In this document: piece by piece, positions 54,315 through 63,965 of the stretch | Numbering within the stretch: position 1 is the first letter of the stretch | How the letters are laid out: every line of letters starts with the position of its first letter | NCBI RefSeq assembly: GCF_012726175.1 | Contig: NZ_JAASAD010000007.1 | Location: 62,001 to 126,000, forward strand | Source: Micromonospora sp. HNM0581 | Lineage (GTDB): Bacteria; Actinomycetota; Actinomycetes; Mycobacteriales; Micromonosporaceae | Reading direction: 5' to 3' | DNA: 64,000 bases | Notes under the pieces: model-generated | The model's database searches: none | Seen by the model: only the letters and a program-made list of their open reading frames with translations | What the model was told of the DNA's origin: nothing | Program-made: the position numbers and the translations under genes

Positions 54315-55457
54315 ATGAGTGAGCTCCCGTCTCGCATCGGCCGATACGCCGTCAGTCGTAAGCTCGGCAATGGCGGTATGGGTGAGGTGTTCCTCGCTTA
54401 CTCGCCAGCGGGTTCGCCTGTGGCGGTGAAGGTCATCCGAAGTGATCGGCTGGATCCGGTCACCCGCGCCCGGTTCGAACGAGAGGCCGCCGTCGCCCGG
54501 ACGGTGATCGGCACGAATCGCATCGCCCGATTCCTGGAAGCAGACCCCTACGCGGACCGGCCCTGGCTGGCGATGGAGTACGTCCCCGGTTACACCCTGC
54601 AGGAGTACGTGCGCGAGCACGAGGTGCTGCCCGTGGCTCTGGTGGCGAGCCTTGGCGCGCTCGTCGCGGAGGGCCTGGAGGCGGTGCACGGTGCCGGCCT
54701 CCTGCACCGGGACCTGAAGCCGCAGAATGTGATACTAGGCGCAGATGGCCCGGTGATCATCGATTTCGGTCTGGCGGCATTCGTCGATGCCTCGTCGTCG
54801 CACGACTCCCTGTCGACCAGCGGGATGATCATCGGCTCGGTGCGGTGCATGCCGCCCGAGCAGGCCGGCGGGAACCCGCGGGTTACCGCGGCGGCCGACG
54901 TCTACGCGCTGGGCACAGTTCTTCTGTACGCGGCGGCCGAACACTACCCGTACGACGGGCCATCGTGGCAGGCCATCATCTGGCAGATCACGAACCCCGA
55001 GATCCAACCGGATCTCACTGGGGTCCCCGCCCGTCTGCTCCCACTCCTGCGGAAGATGCTCGCCTTCAAGGCCGAGGAACGTCCGACGATCTCCGACGTG
55101 GCTGCCGCCTGTGCCGAACTGCTGGCGGACGCCTCCATCAGCCCGGCCGACGCACGGTTGGCTCTCATCGGCAGGACCGTCGGCCGAAATCCGAGTCTGC
55201 GGGAGGGCCAAGTGCCGTCGCCGTCGATTGAGGCAAGGCTCGACGAGCTGAGTGCTGTGGGCGGCTCGGATGCGGATGGGCCGCTCGATGTGCCTCCGGC
55301 GCCTCCCGAGCCGGTGGAAGCGGGGGCGCCAGAGGTCGCGGAGCCCGAGGCCCCTGAGCCACCGGTCCGGCCTCGGGAGCGTCCACCGCGACGGCCGGCG
55401 TCCAGCCGGGTGGCGGCGGAGTTGCGAGCCGCCTACGCGGCCCAACCGACCCTGTAG
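54315..55457 (+). CDS. Cytosolic Hanks-type Ser/Thr protein kinase
   Basis: A 380-residue kinase. The catalytic domain (about 8-275) is complete: glycine loop LGNGGMGEVFLA, VAVKVI (Lys39), HRDLKPQN (Asp133), IDFGLA (Asp150) and MPPEQAGG in place of APE. No membrane helix or PASTA repeats follow; the tail (about 300-380) is Pro/Glu-rich and ends VAAELRAAYAAQPTL. The start ATG gives the usual N-terminus MSELPSRIGRYAV, but no good ribosome binding site is visible. It ends 46 bp before the helicase gene in the same direction, so an operon is likely and phospho-control of the defence proteins is conceivable. Confidence 0.9.
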   Translation: MSELPSRIGRYAVSRKLGNGGMGEVFLAYSPAGSPVAVKVIRSDRLDPVTRARFEREAAVARTVIGTNRIARFLEADPYADRPWLAMEYVPGYTLQEYVREHEVLPVALVASLGALVAEGLEAVHGAGLLHRDLKPQNVILGADGPVIIDFGLAAFVDASSSHDSLSTSGMIIGSVRCMPPEQAGGNPRVTAAADVYALGTVLLYAAAEHYPYDGPSWQAIIWQITNPEIQPDLTGVPARLLPLLRKMLAFKAEERPTISDVAAACAELLADASISPADARLALIGRTVGRNPSLREGQVPSPSIEARLDELSAVGGSDADGPLDVPPAPPEPVEAGAPEVAEPEAPEPPVRPRERPPRRPASSRVAAELRAAYAAQPTL

Positions 55458-55503
55458 CAGGGTGTAGGGCGGTCGAACAGCGTTACGAGGAGCGGGGCAA
55501 AGG

Positions 55504-58458
55504 GTGAATGTCGAGGCCGAAACCGTGACCGGCGAGGGACAGGTGTCGGCCGGCTTCCCGCCAGGGTCGCAGGTACTCGTACGTGACGAGCAGTGGCTGG
55601 TACGCAAGAGCACGTTCACCAGGCGCGACAGATGGATGATCGAGGTCACCGGGGTGTCGCCGTTCGTCCGCGGCGAGGAAGCGATCTTCTATCAGAGCCT
55701 CGACGACATCCGAATCCTCGATCCGCGCGAGACCACGCTGGTGGCAGACGACTCGGCGAACCACCGGCGGGCCCGGCTGTTCCTGGAGGCGGTATTCCGC
55801 AAGACTGCGCTGCCGCAGACCGAGCACGGGCTCGCGCTCGCAGACGGGTTCCTGATGCATCCGCAGGTGCACCAACTGCGGCCGGCTGAGCTGGCGCTGT
55901 CGATGAAGAACCCGCAGCCTCGGATCCTGATCGCGGACGTGGTGGGCCTGGGCAAGACCCTGGAGATCGGTATCTTGCTGGCCGAACTGATCCGACGCGG
56001 TCGCGGCGAGCGGATCCTTGTGGTGACGCCGCAGCATATCCTGGAGCAGTTCCAGCGGGAGATGTGGACGCGGTTCGCCATCCCGCTTGTCCGATTGGAC
56101 TCGACCGGCATCCAGCGGGTGCAGCGGGAGATACCGGCGGGACGTAACCCGTTCGCGTACTTCAAGCGGGCGATCATTTCGGTGGACACGCTGAAAAGCG
56201 CCGTCTACGCCCATCATCTGGAGCAGACCGACTGGGACGCCGTCGTCATCGACGAGTCGCACAACCTGGTCAACCGGGGCACCCAGAACAACGAGCTGGC
56301 CCGGTTGCTCGCTCGCAAGACCGACGCGCTGATCCTCGCGTCGGCCACGCCGCACAACGGCCGGGCGGAATCGTTCGCCGAGCTCATTCACATGCTGGAC
56401 GAGGCCGCGATCGCCGATCCGAGCAGCTACGATGTCGACCAACTCGAACATCTCTACATCCGCCGGACGAAGACCTCGCCCGAGGTACGCGACTCGCTGA
56501 CCGGTTCCTGGCCGGATCGCGGGCCGTCGACGCCAGTGCACGTTCAGGCCAGCGCCGCAGAGACTGCAGTCTTCGCGGAACTGATCGAGCGGTGGATCCC
56601 GGCCGAGGGCGGTACTTCGGTCAGCACCCATCAGCTGGTGCCGTATCAGCTGCTCAAGTCGTTCCTCTCCTCGCACCGGGCGTTGCTGGCGACGATCCGT
56701 ACGCGGTTGAAGACGATCGACACGTCCTTGGCCGAGAAACCGGGCGACAAGGCGCGCCTTGCGGAGCGGACAGCGCTCCTTACGCTGCAGGAACTGACTG
56801 GGCACGTCCAGGACGACGACGCGTCGAAGTTGACCGCCTTGGTGGCGCAGTTGCGTGAACTCGGCGTCGGACCGGGCTCGGACACCCGAGTTGTGATCTT
56901 CTCGGAACGCATCCCGACGCTCATCTGGCTGGCCGAGACCGTTCCCGCTGTGCTCGGGTTTCCAGCCACCGCCGAGGTAACCGATCGCAAACCCTGGACG
57001 GCCTTCAATGGCGCTGTGCAGGTCATGCACCGCGAGTCGACCTCGGATGAGGAGCAACAGCGCCTCGTCGAAGCGTTCGGCCTGCGTGACGCCCCAGTCC
57101 GGATGCTGTTCACCGGCGACATCGCCTCCGAGGGCGTCAACCTTCACCAGCAGTGCCACATCCTGATCCACTACGACCTGCCGTGGTCACTGATCCGAAT
57201 CGAGCAGCGCAACGGCCGCATCGACCGCTACGGGCAGAAGCACTCGCCGCAATTCCGGGCCTTGGTGCTCACCAGCAACCTGCCGTGGCGTACCGATCCG
57301 GAGTCCGGCGCCGCACGCACCCTGGACGACCGCCTGGTCGGTGAGAAGCTGCTGGCCCGCGAGGCCGAGGCCCACAAGATCGAGGGCTCGGCAGAGGCAG
57401 TGACCGGCTTATACCGGGCGCAAGAGGAAGAAGATCGCCTGATCAAGGATCTGGTCGCTGGCCGGACCGTGGAGCAGTCGATCAAAAAGTCCCGAGCGAG
57501 CCGGACCGGTTTCCTCGTCAAGCTCGTCGGGCAGGTCGGCGCGGTCCCGGAGCGCAAGGAAGTCCTCAGAGCGGAGGTGTTGACGCTCTTTTCCTCGACC
57601 GCGGACTACTTCGACGAGGGTCTCCGGCAGATTTGTCGGCCCAACCCCGAGGACCAGCTGTCGCTGTACCGCGACGACAACGGCACCATCGCCTTCGAGC
57701 CGCCAGCTGATCTGCTCTACCGGCTGCGGTCGCTGCCCAGGTCGTACCTGAAGGAGCAGCAGATCCTGCCGGGGCCGGATTCTCCCGGGCGTCTGCGTAT
57801 AACCTTCTCCAAGGATCTCGCCGATGCCCGGCTGACGGCGGCGCGGGAGAGTTCAGACTCGCAGTGGCCGACGGTCTCCTACGTGACCGACGTACATCCG
57901 GTGCTGGACTGGCTCACCGACAAGGTGCTCGTCGAGGTCGGCCGGCACGAGGCGCCGGTCCTGGCTGCAGCCGTGACCGAGCCGGTCTTCCTTGTGCAGG
58001 GCATCGCCTCGAACCGGCTCGGCCGGCCGACCATCGTCAAGTGGATGGCGGTCACCGGCGTGCCAAATGACCCCAGGACCGTCGAGATCACTCCTGAGCT
58101 GCTGGCCGAGTTCGGTCTCGGGCCACGGATGCCGGCCCGCGCCGTCCCGCGGGACTTGGACGGGCTGACGAAGATGGTGCCGGACGCGATCGAGGAGGCG
58201 CGCCGCTACTTCGGCGAGATCGAGGGCGGTTACCGTGCCGACATCAAGCGGACGCTGGAGCCCTACCGGGACAAGGTCGGCAAATGGAAGCAGGCAGCGC
58301 TGTTCGCCGGGCCGCGACCGGATCACCGGCAGGTCGACAGCACCGCCGACCGCCTGATTCAGCTGGTGGCATCGCTGGAATCGGTCGGGGCACCGATGTT
58401 GCGCCTCTTAGCAGTGCTGGAACCGCTCGCCGACGGGGTGAAGGGGACACAGGGATGA
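55504..58458 (+). CDS. drmD: SNF2/RapA-type helicase, DISARM DrmD-like
   Basis: A 984-residue superfamily 2 helicase. The N-terminal domain (PPGSQVLVRDEQWLVRKST) leads to RILIADVVGLGKTLEIGILLAEL (GLGKT 148-152), VVTPQHILEQFQREMW, VVIDESHNLV (DESH 250-253) and SATPHNG. The second lobe has TGDIASEGVNLHQQCHILIHYDLPW and IEQRNGRIDRYGQ (Arg572, Arg575). The pattern closely follows DrmD of class 1 DISARM, including IPLVRLDSTGIQRVQ and RAIISVDTLK. Two TTA leucine codons (636 and 969) occur. The stop overlaps the methyltransferase start (ATGA). Assignment is by remembered family features and context. Confidence 0.82.
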   Translation: MNVEAETVTGEGQVSAGFPPGSQVLVRDEQWLVRKSTFTRRDRWMIEVTGVSPFVRGEEAIFYQSLDDIRILDPRETTLVADDSANHRRARLFLEAVFRKTALPQTEHGLALADGFLMHPQVHQLRPAELALSMKNPQPRILIADVVGLGKTLEIGILLAELIRRGRGERILVVTPQHILEQFQREMWTRFAIPLVRLDSTGIQRVQREIPAGRNPFAYFKRAIISVDTLKSAVYAHHLEQTDWDAVVIDESHNLVNRGTQNNELARLLARKTDALILASATPHNGRAESFAELIHMLDEAAIADPSSYDVDQLEHLYIRRTKTSPEVRDSLTGSWPDRGPSTPVHVQASAAETAVFAELIERWIPAEGGTSVSTHQLVPYQLLKSFLSSHRALLATIRTRLKTIDTSLAEKPGDKARLAERTALLTLQELTGHVQDDDASKLTALVAQLRELGVGPGSDTRVVIFSERIPTLIWLAETVPAVLGFPATAEVTDRKPWTAFNGAVQVMHRESTSDEEQQRLVEAFGLRDAPVRMLFTGDIASEGVNLHQQCHILIHYDLPWSLIRIEQRNGRIDRYGQKHSPQFRALVLTSNLPWRTDPESGAARTLDDRLVGEKLLAREAEAHKIEGSAEAVTGLYRAQEEEDRLIKDLVAGRTVEQSIKKSRASRTGFLVKLVGQVGAVPERKEVLRAEVLTLFSSTADYFDEGLRQICRPNPEDQLSLYRDDNGTIAFEPPADLLYRLRSLPRSYLKEQQILPGPDSPGRLRITFSKDLADARLTAARESSDSQWPTVSYVTDVHPVLDWLTDKVLVEVGRHEAPVLAAAVTEPVFLVQGIASNRLGRPTIVKWMAVTGVPNDPRTVEITPELLAEFGLGPRMPARAVPRDLDGLTKMVPDAIEEARRYFGEIEGGYRADIKRTLEPYRDKVGKWKQAALFAGPRPDHRQVDSTADRLIQLVASLESVGAPMLRLLAVLEPLADGVKGTQG

Positions 58459-61400
58459 GCCGCGACTACGACTCACTCACCAACCGAGGCGAGTACCTCT
58501 CCGCGCACTACCTGGCCGAGGACCTGAACACCGACCTGCGGAAAGGGATCTTCGCGGTATGGACCGGGCGCGAAGGCGACGAGAACGACCCCCGTCGTAC
58601 GCCGCGCGAGCTGATCCGTGGTCTGCGCGGCAGCTACCTCGGCGAGGACGGCCGGCGCTACTTCGCCGCTGCGGCTGAGGCCGACGGCGACGGCCCGATC
58701 CGTCTAGCCACCTACGACAACCCGGAGTGGCGCAAACGCCTGACCGAGTGGCACCAGGAGGTACTGCGAGCCCTCGGCTTCGACCCTGCACCGCTGGAGC
58801 TCGTCGCGCATCGGGCCGGCCGCGACCACACCGTCACCGTCGCGCTGCACACCGACGAGATCATTGCGATCGACTGCGGCTGGACAGGCAACGCCGACGC
58901 GGCCCTCGACCCGAACGGCGCCGGGCGCCTGCTGCATCCCCTGCACGTCAGCGGATCAGAAAAGTACGAGAGCGGCGCCGCGCTCGCGTCGTGGCTGTTC
59001 CAGAGCGAGATCGGCGGTCCCGGCGGCACCCACCCGCGTTTCGTCCTGCTGCTGCACGGCGGCGTGATCATCCTCGCCGACCGCGGCACCTGGGCCGAGG
59101 GGCGCTATCTCGCCGCGAACCTCGACACGGCGTTGGAACGTTACGACCGGACCCAGACCGGCGAGCTGTCGACCATCGCCGCCCTGTTCAGCCACGACAT
59201 GCTGCGCCCCGGCGACAACGATCCGACCCGCCGTATCGACGTACTGCTGAAAAACTCCAGCACCAACGCCGTCGGCGTCTCCAAAGAACTGCGGCGCGGC
59301 CTGCAACGCTCCGTCGAGATCCTCGCCAACGAGGTTCTGCTCCGCATGACGGAGCCGGGCAACAACGTACGCCCGGAGGACATTGAGAGCCCGAAGCTGC
59401 CGTTCGCCCGGGAGCTGACCCGCGAGTGCCTGCGATACCTCTACCGGGTCCTCTTCCTGCTCTACGCCGAGGCCCGGCCCGAGCTGGGCATCCTGCCGAC
59501 CGACGACGGCAGCTACGAAAGCGGCTACTCGATGGCCCGGCTGCGGGAGCTGTGCGCCCTCGACGAAGAGCTCGTCGAGGAGGAGTCGAGAAACGGCTTC
59601 CATCTGTACGCGTCCCTCGACCTGCTGTTCAACAAGGTCAACTTCGGGCACCGGCAGTACGGCACCGAACCCGACGACGACCTCCCCGGCGATGACGAAG
59701 CGACCCGCAAGGAGAAGGCCGAACGCCGCAGCGAGGATCACGGACTGCGGTTCGAAGCGCTGCGCAGCACCCTGCTCGAACCGGGCGCCATCCGGCTGAT
59801 CGGCACCCGCACCCTCGACCCGCGTAGCGACGAGGACGAAGATCCGCGCTGGCTCGACCTACGGCCCCGGAACGCCGCCCTGCACCAGGTGCTGCGCCTG
59901 CTCACTATGAAGCAGGGCAAGAAGGGCGAGCGCGGCGGCTTCGTCTCCTACCGTAACCTCGGCATCAACCAGCTCGGCGCCGTCTACGAGGGCCTGATGT
60001 CCTACACCGGCATCATCGCCGACGAGGAACTCTGCGAGGTAGCCCGCGAAGGGAACCCAGACGAGGGCTCGTGGCTGGTGCCCGCCCACCGCCAGCAGGA
60101 CTATCCGGACGAGACGCTGGTCCGCTACAACGAGGTCGACGCCCGGCACGGTCTGCGCGGCGTCAAGAAGTACGCAAAGGGCTCGTTCGTCTACCGGCTA
60201 TCCGGCCGTGAGCGGGAGACCTCCGCCTCGTACTACACGCCGGAGTCACTAACCAAGGTCACCGTCGAGCTGGCGCTCAAGGAGCGGCTCGACCAGGAAC
60301 GCGACGCCCACGGCAACACGATCAAGACTCGAGCAGCAGAGCTGCTGTCGTACCGGCTCTGCGAACCAGCGCTCGGTTCCGGCGCGTTCTTGAACGAGGC
60401 TATCAACCAGGTCGCCGAGGAGTACCTGCGTCGGCGACAGGACGAGCTGGGGCGGTCCATCCCGTCCGGGCAGATGCTCACCGAGAAACAGCGGGTCAAG
60501 GCCTACATCGCTCTGCACAACGCGTACGGCGTCGACCTCAACCCGACCGGTGTCGAGTTGGCCGAGGTCTCGCTGTGGCTCAATACCATGCAGCCGGGCA
60601 TGCTCGCGCCTTGGTTCGGCCTGCATCTGCGGCGCGGGAACTCGCTCATCGGCGCCCGGCGCGCGATCTACACTGCCGACGACGTCTGCTCCACCGCCAA
60701 GGAGTGGCTCAAGGCCAAGGGAACCCTGGCCCCGACTCCGCTGCCGATGCGCGATGAGTACGGCAACCTTCAGCCGCTGCCGGCCGACGCTGTGCACCAG
60801 TTCCTCCTGCCCACGCCGGGCTGGGCCGCTGTCGCCGGCAACACCGAGGCAAAACAGCTTTCTACCGACCAGAACAAGAAGCTCGCGGACTGGAAGAAGG
60901 GCATCCTCCAGCGGCCGACGCGGAACACCTCACATCTCAAGGCGGACGGCACCCCGAAACTGGTCGCCCGCACCCAGCAGCCGCAGCAGGAGAAGCCTTC
61001 CCAGTTCACCCGGCTCCGCGACGCCGCCCGACGAGCCGAGTTCCTCTGGGCTGCGGTCGTCAAGCGGATGGACATGTCCGAGCAGAACATCGCCCGGCGG
61101 ATTCCGATCTGGGGAGCTGGGGCGGACGAACCCGAGTACGGCTTCCTGCACCAGCAAGAGCGATCAACACCCAAGGAGGACGTGCTCCGGGACCTCTTCG
61201 AGGCAGTCGACACCCCGTACTGGCGGCTCAAGCTGGTCATGGACGCCTGGTGTGCCCTCTGGTTCTGGCCGTCCGACCAAGCCGGGCTGCTCGACGGCAC
61301 CGACGAGGAGTACGACGTCAGCGGCAGCATCACACGCGACAGCCTGGCCAGCCTGATCGACACCACTGTTCCCGGCACCGAGCCACCAGCCGAACTGCCG

Positions 61401-63965
61401 CAGCAAGCGACATCCACTGCGGTTGCGCCGTCGGCGCCAGCTGCCCGGCGCATGATCTCGCGGCCGATGACGCTCTTCCCCATGGACGGCGACCAGACGA
61501 CCCTCGACGAACTTGGTTGGGGTCTGGAGCCCGAGCCAGCACCCGTACCGCAGCAGCCCCAGAAGAAGCCCGCGAAGGCCCCGAAGTCCTCAGCACCGGC
61601 ACTGCGCCGAGTCATCCCCCTGAAGAACCTCGATGACTGGCTCGACTTCCTCGAAGCAGTTCTCGGAACCGCCGGCGTCCCGCAGAACAGTTTCCTCGAC
61701 GCGTACGACACGCTCGACAAGCTGAAGGATTTCGAGAAGTCCCTGGCCGGATTCTTGAATATGGACACCAAGCCGCCGGAAGACCGGTTCCCGTGGCTGC
61801 GGGTCGTCCGCGACATCGCCGACCGGCAGGGCTTCCTGCACTGGGAGCTGGAGTTCGCACTCATCTTCGCCGAACGAGGTGGCTTCGACCTCCAGGTCGG
61901 CAACCCGCCCTGGGTTCGGCCCCGCTGGGACTTCGACGCGGTGATGGCCGAGTACGAGCCCTGGTTCGAACTCGCCGACCGGCCATCCGAGTCCGACAAG
62001 GAACGCTGTCGCCGCGATCTACTCACAAAACCGGACATCAAGGCATTCGTCCTTGACGAACTAACCAACAACAGCGCGACGGTAGCGCTTCTCGGGGCAC
62101 CCCAGATGTATCCGCTGCTGGCTGGTACCCAGCCGGATCTCTACCGTGCCTTCATGTGCCAGATCTGGGCGCACATGTCGCGCCGAGGGACCGCTGGCAT
62201 GCTGCACCCGGACACCCACTTCGCCGGCGAGAAGGAAGGGCCACTGCGAGCCGCCGCGTATCACCGGCTCCGCATCCACGGCGACTTTGTCAACTCGGGT
62301 CAGCGGTTTTTCCCGCGTCCGGTCGGCGACACGGCCCACTTCGGCATTCATGTGTACGGCCGCGAGAGAGAGATCAGCTTCGCCCATCTCTCGTGGTTGG
62401 TGTCGGCCGATGCCCTGCGACTCTCCGGCGACCACGACGGTTCCGGAGACGTTCCGGGCATCCGGTTTATGAATCGCGAGTTCGATGAACGACCCCACCG
62501 GAGCCGGGTCGTGACAGTGAACAAGGACGTTCTCGCGGTCTGGCGACGGGTACTCAATGAGGAGAGCCGGCCGCTCGACCAAGCACGGTTGCTGTTCCCT
62601 GTAAGCACCGCTGAGATCCCCGCAATCGAGGCGCTCGCCTCGTATCCGATTCGCCTCAGTGCGCTGAGTCCACAAATCTCCCCCGGATTTCACAGCTCTG
62701 GAGCCAAAAAGGCAAATCTGATCGACTACAACCGGGTAGATCCAAATACCGGACGGGAGTATCAGCCGAAGAGCTGGAGCGAGGTCGTCCTGAAAGGGAC
62801 CCAGTTGGGCCTCGCCACTTCGGCATTTAAGCGCCACGACGCAAACAGCAACGATCCCTATGGCTTAAACATTGTTAGCCTGCCCATTGATTTCGTTCCT
62901 GACACTGAATACGTGCCAGTACTTGGGCGGGAGGAAGCGTATCGCCAGGCTCATGATCATTGGATCGATCACGCCGAACTGGCACGTCTTCGCTCAGACG
63001 ACAAGGCGCAGGGCGACGCGCGGTCACTAATCGCCGAAATTGAGGACATTCCTGAAGGTGACGTCGACCCAAGGAAGGTCGAGACTATCCTCGAGCAGAG
63101 ATCTCTTCGACCATATACCGATTTCTTTCGCGTAGCATGGCGAGAAGTCATCTACTCTAACACTGAGCGAGGTCTTTACAATGCCATCGTGCCCCCTGGC
63201 GCAGCCCATACGCACAGTGTTCGCAGTGCTTGGATCAACGACAGCTACACAACGGCACTACTTTCGGGGATGTGGTCCTCGATCCCTCTCGATTACTTCC
63301 TTCGAATCACGGGGACGAAGCACCTCGATGTCGGCCGAGCAGGTAGCCTTCCGGCACCTTCGGCTGAACACCCCCTCGCCTCAGCGCTCCTCCTGAGAAC
63401 ACTTCGCCTCAACTGCCTTACGTCGGCCTACTCCAGCCTTTGGGAGGAGCTATTCGAGCCGGATTGGCCCTCGGCCGAAACGTGGGCCTGCGAATGGCCG
63501 GGCTTGGCGGCCTTGGCCGAGGTGGAATCCAAGTGGCAGCCTAAGACGCCATTGCGTAGCGAACGCGCCCGGCGAGCCGCGCTGGTTGAAGTTGACGCGC
63601 TGGTCGCGGTCTGGGTAGGGATGAGCGCCGACGCCTTAGTCGCCGCCTACCGCGGGCGTTTTCCTGCATTGCAGAAGTATGAAGCGGTGACATGGTTCGA
63701 CGCAGACGGCTGGAAGCTTGCCGGTAACGCCCGGACAATCGGTCAGCGACAGACAAAGGCCGCCTGGGCTCAGTTTGAGGCATACCAGAACGACAGGTCC
63801 GAGCCCAAGAAAGTTCCGCCACCTGAGGGCTATACCCCGCCGTTCTACAAGGCGGACCGGGTGGCTGAGATGACAGCGGCGCACGCGGTGTTCCAGTCGC
63901 GATTGGATGCGGCGATCGCCCGCGGGGAATGGGATCCGGTCACGCGGAAGGCGGCGAAGCAGTGA
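58455..63965 (+). CDS. drmMI: Giant Eco57I/type ISP-like adenine methyltransferase, DISARM DrmMI-like
   Basis: A 1,836-residue protein. The N-terminal 600 residues include IAIDCGWTGNADAALDP and KELRRGLQRSVEILANEVLLRM and no clear nuclease motif. The methyltransferase follows: RETSASYYTPESLTKV, motif I CEPALGSGAFL (636-646), NAYGVDLNPTGVELAEVSLWLNT, and catalytic motif IV GNPPWVRPRWDF (Asn1150-Trp1153). About 500 residues separate motifs I and IV, including a Pro/Ala linker near 980-1050, far more than usual. The C-terminal 600 residues likely recognise DNA. Codon use loosens after about 62600, with TTA codons at 1471 and 1728. It fits class 1 DISARM; a type IIG restriction enzyme is the alternative. 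Confidence 0.75.
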   Translation: MSRDYDSLTNRGEYLSAHYLAEDLNTDLRKGIFAVWTGREGDENDPRRTPRELIRGLRGSYLGEDGRRYFAAAAEADGDGPIRLATYDNPEWRKRLTEWHQEVLRALGFDPAPLELVAHRAGRDHTVTVALHTDEIIAIDCGWTGNADAALDPNGAGRLLHPLHVSGSEKYESGAALASWLFQSEIGGPGGTHPRFVLLLHGGVIILADRGTWAEGRYLAANLDTALERYDRTQTGELSTIAALFSHDMLRPGDNDPTRRIDVLLKNSSTNAVGVSKELRRGLQRSVEILANEVLLRMTEPGNNVRPEDIESPKLPFARELTRECLRYLYRVLFLLYAEARPELGILPTDDGSYESGYSMARLRELCALDEELVEEESRNGFHLYASLDLLFNKVNFGHRQYGTEPDDDLPGDDEATRKEKAERRSEDHGLRFEALRSTLLEPGAIRLIGTRTLDPRSDEDEDPRWLDLRPRNAALHQVLRLLTMKQGKKGERGGFVSYRNLGINQLGAVYEGLMSYTGIIADEELCEVAREGNPDEGSWLVPAHRQQDYPDETLVRYNEVDARHGLRGVKKYAKGSFVYRLSGRERETSASYYTPESLTKVTVELALKERLDQERDAHGNTIKTRAAELLSYRLCEPALGSGAFLNEAINQVAEEYLRRRQDELGRSIPSGQMLTEKQRVKAYIALHNAYGVDLNPTGVELAEVSLWLNTMQPGMLAPWFGLHLRRGNSLIGARRAIYTADDVCSTAKEWLKAKGTLAPTPLPMRDEYGNLQPLPADAVHQFLLPTPGWAAVAGNTEAKQLSTDQNKKLADWKKGILQRPTRNTSHLKADGTPKLVARTQQPQQEKPSQFTRLRDAARRAEFLWAAVVKRMDMSEQNIARRIPIWGAGADEPEYGFLHQQERSTPKEDVLRDLFEAVDTPYWRLKLVMDAWCALWFWPSDQAGLLDGTDEEYDVSGSITRDSLASLIDTTVPGTEPPAELPQQATSTAVAPSAPAARRMISRPMTLFPMDGDQTTLDELGWGLEPEPAPVPQQPQKKPAKAPKSSAPALRRVIPLKNLDDWLDFLEAVLGTAGVPQNSFLDAYDTLDKLKDFEKSLAGFLNMDTKPPEDRFPWLRVVRDIADRQGFLHWELEFALIFAERGGFDLQVGNPPWVRPRWDFDAVMAEYEPWFELADRPSESDKERCRRDLLTKPDIKAFVLDELTNNSATVALLGAPQMYPLLAGTQPDLYRAFMCQIWAHMSRRGTAGMLHPDTHFAGEKEGPLRAAAYHRLRIHGDFVNSGQRFFPRPVGDTAHFGIHVYGREREISFAHLSWLVSADALRLSGDHDGSGDVPGIRFMNREFDERPHRSRVVTVNKDVLAVWRRVLNEESRPLDQARLLFPVSTAEIPAIEALASYPIRLSALSPQISPGFHSSGAKKANLIDYNRVDPNTGREYQPKSWSEVVLKGTQLGLATSAFKRHDANSNDPYGLNIVSLPIDFVPDTEYVPVLGREEAYRQAHDHWIDHAELARLRSDDKAQGDARSLIAEIEDIPEGDVDPRKVETILEQRSLRPYTDFFRVAWREVIYSNTERGLYNAIVPPGAAHTHSVRSAWINDSYTTALLSGMWSSIPLDYFLRITGTKHLDVGRAGSLPAPSAEHPLASALLLRTLRLNCLTSAYSSLWEELFEPDWPSAETWACEWPGLAALAEVESKWQPKTPLRSERARRAALVEVDALVAVWVGMSADALVAAYRGRFPALQKYEAVTWFDADGWKLAGNARTIGQRQTKAAWAQFEAYQNDRSEPKKVPPPEGYTPPFYKADRVAEMTAAHAVFQSRLDAAIARGEWDPVTRKAAKQ

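Noticed and set aside
55483..57171. A 562-codon frame opposite the helicase gene
   Set aside because: Antisense shadow; the helicase motifs on the plus strand are unambiguous.
55504..58458. Transcription-recycling ATPase RapA itself
   Set aside because: It shares the ADxVGLGKT and C-terminal RapA-like motifs, but the N-terminus, length and pairing with a giant methyltransferase fit a defence helicase better.
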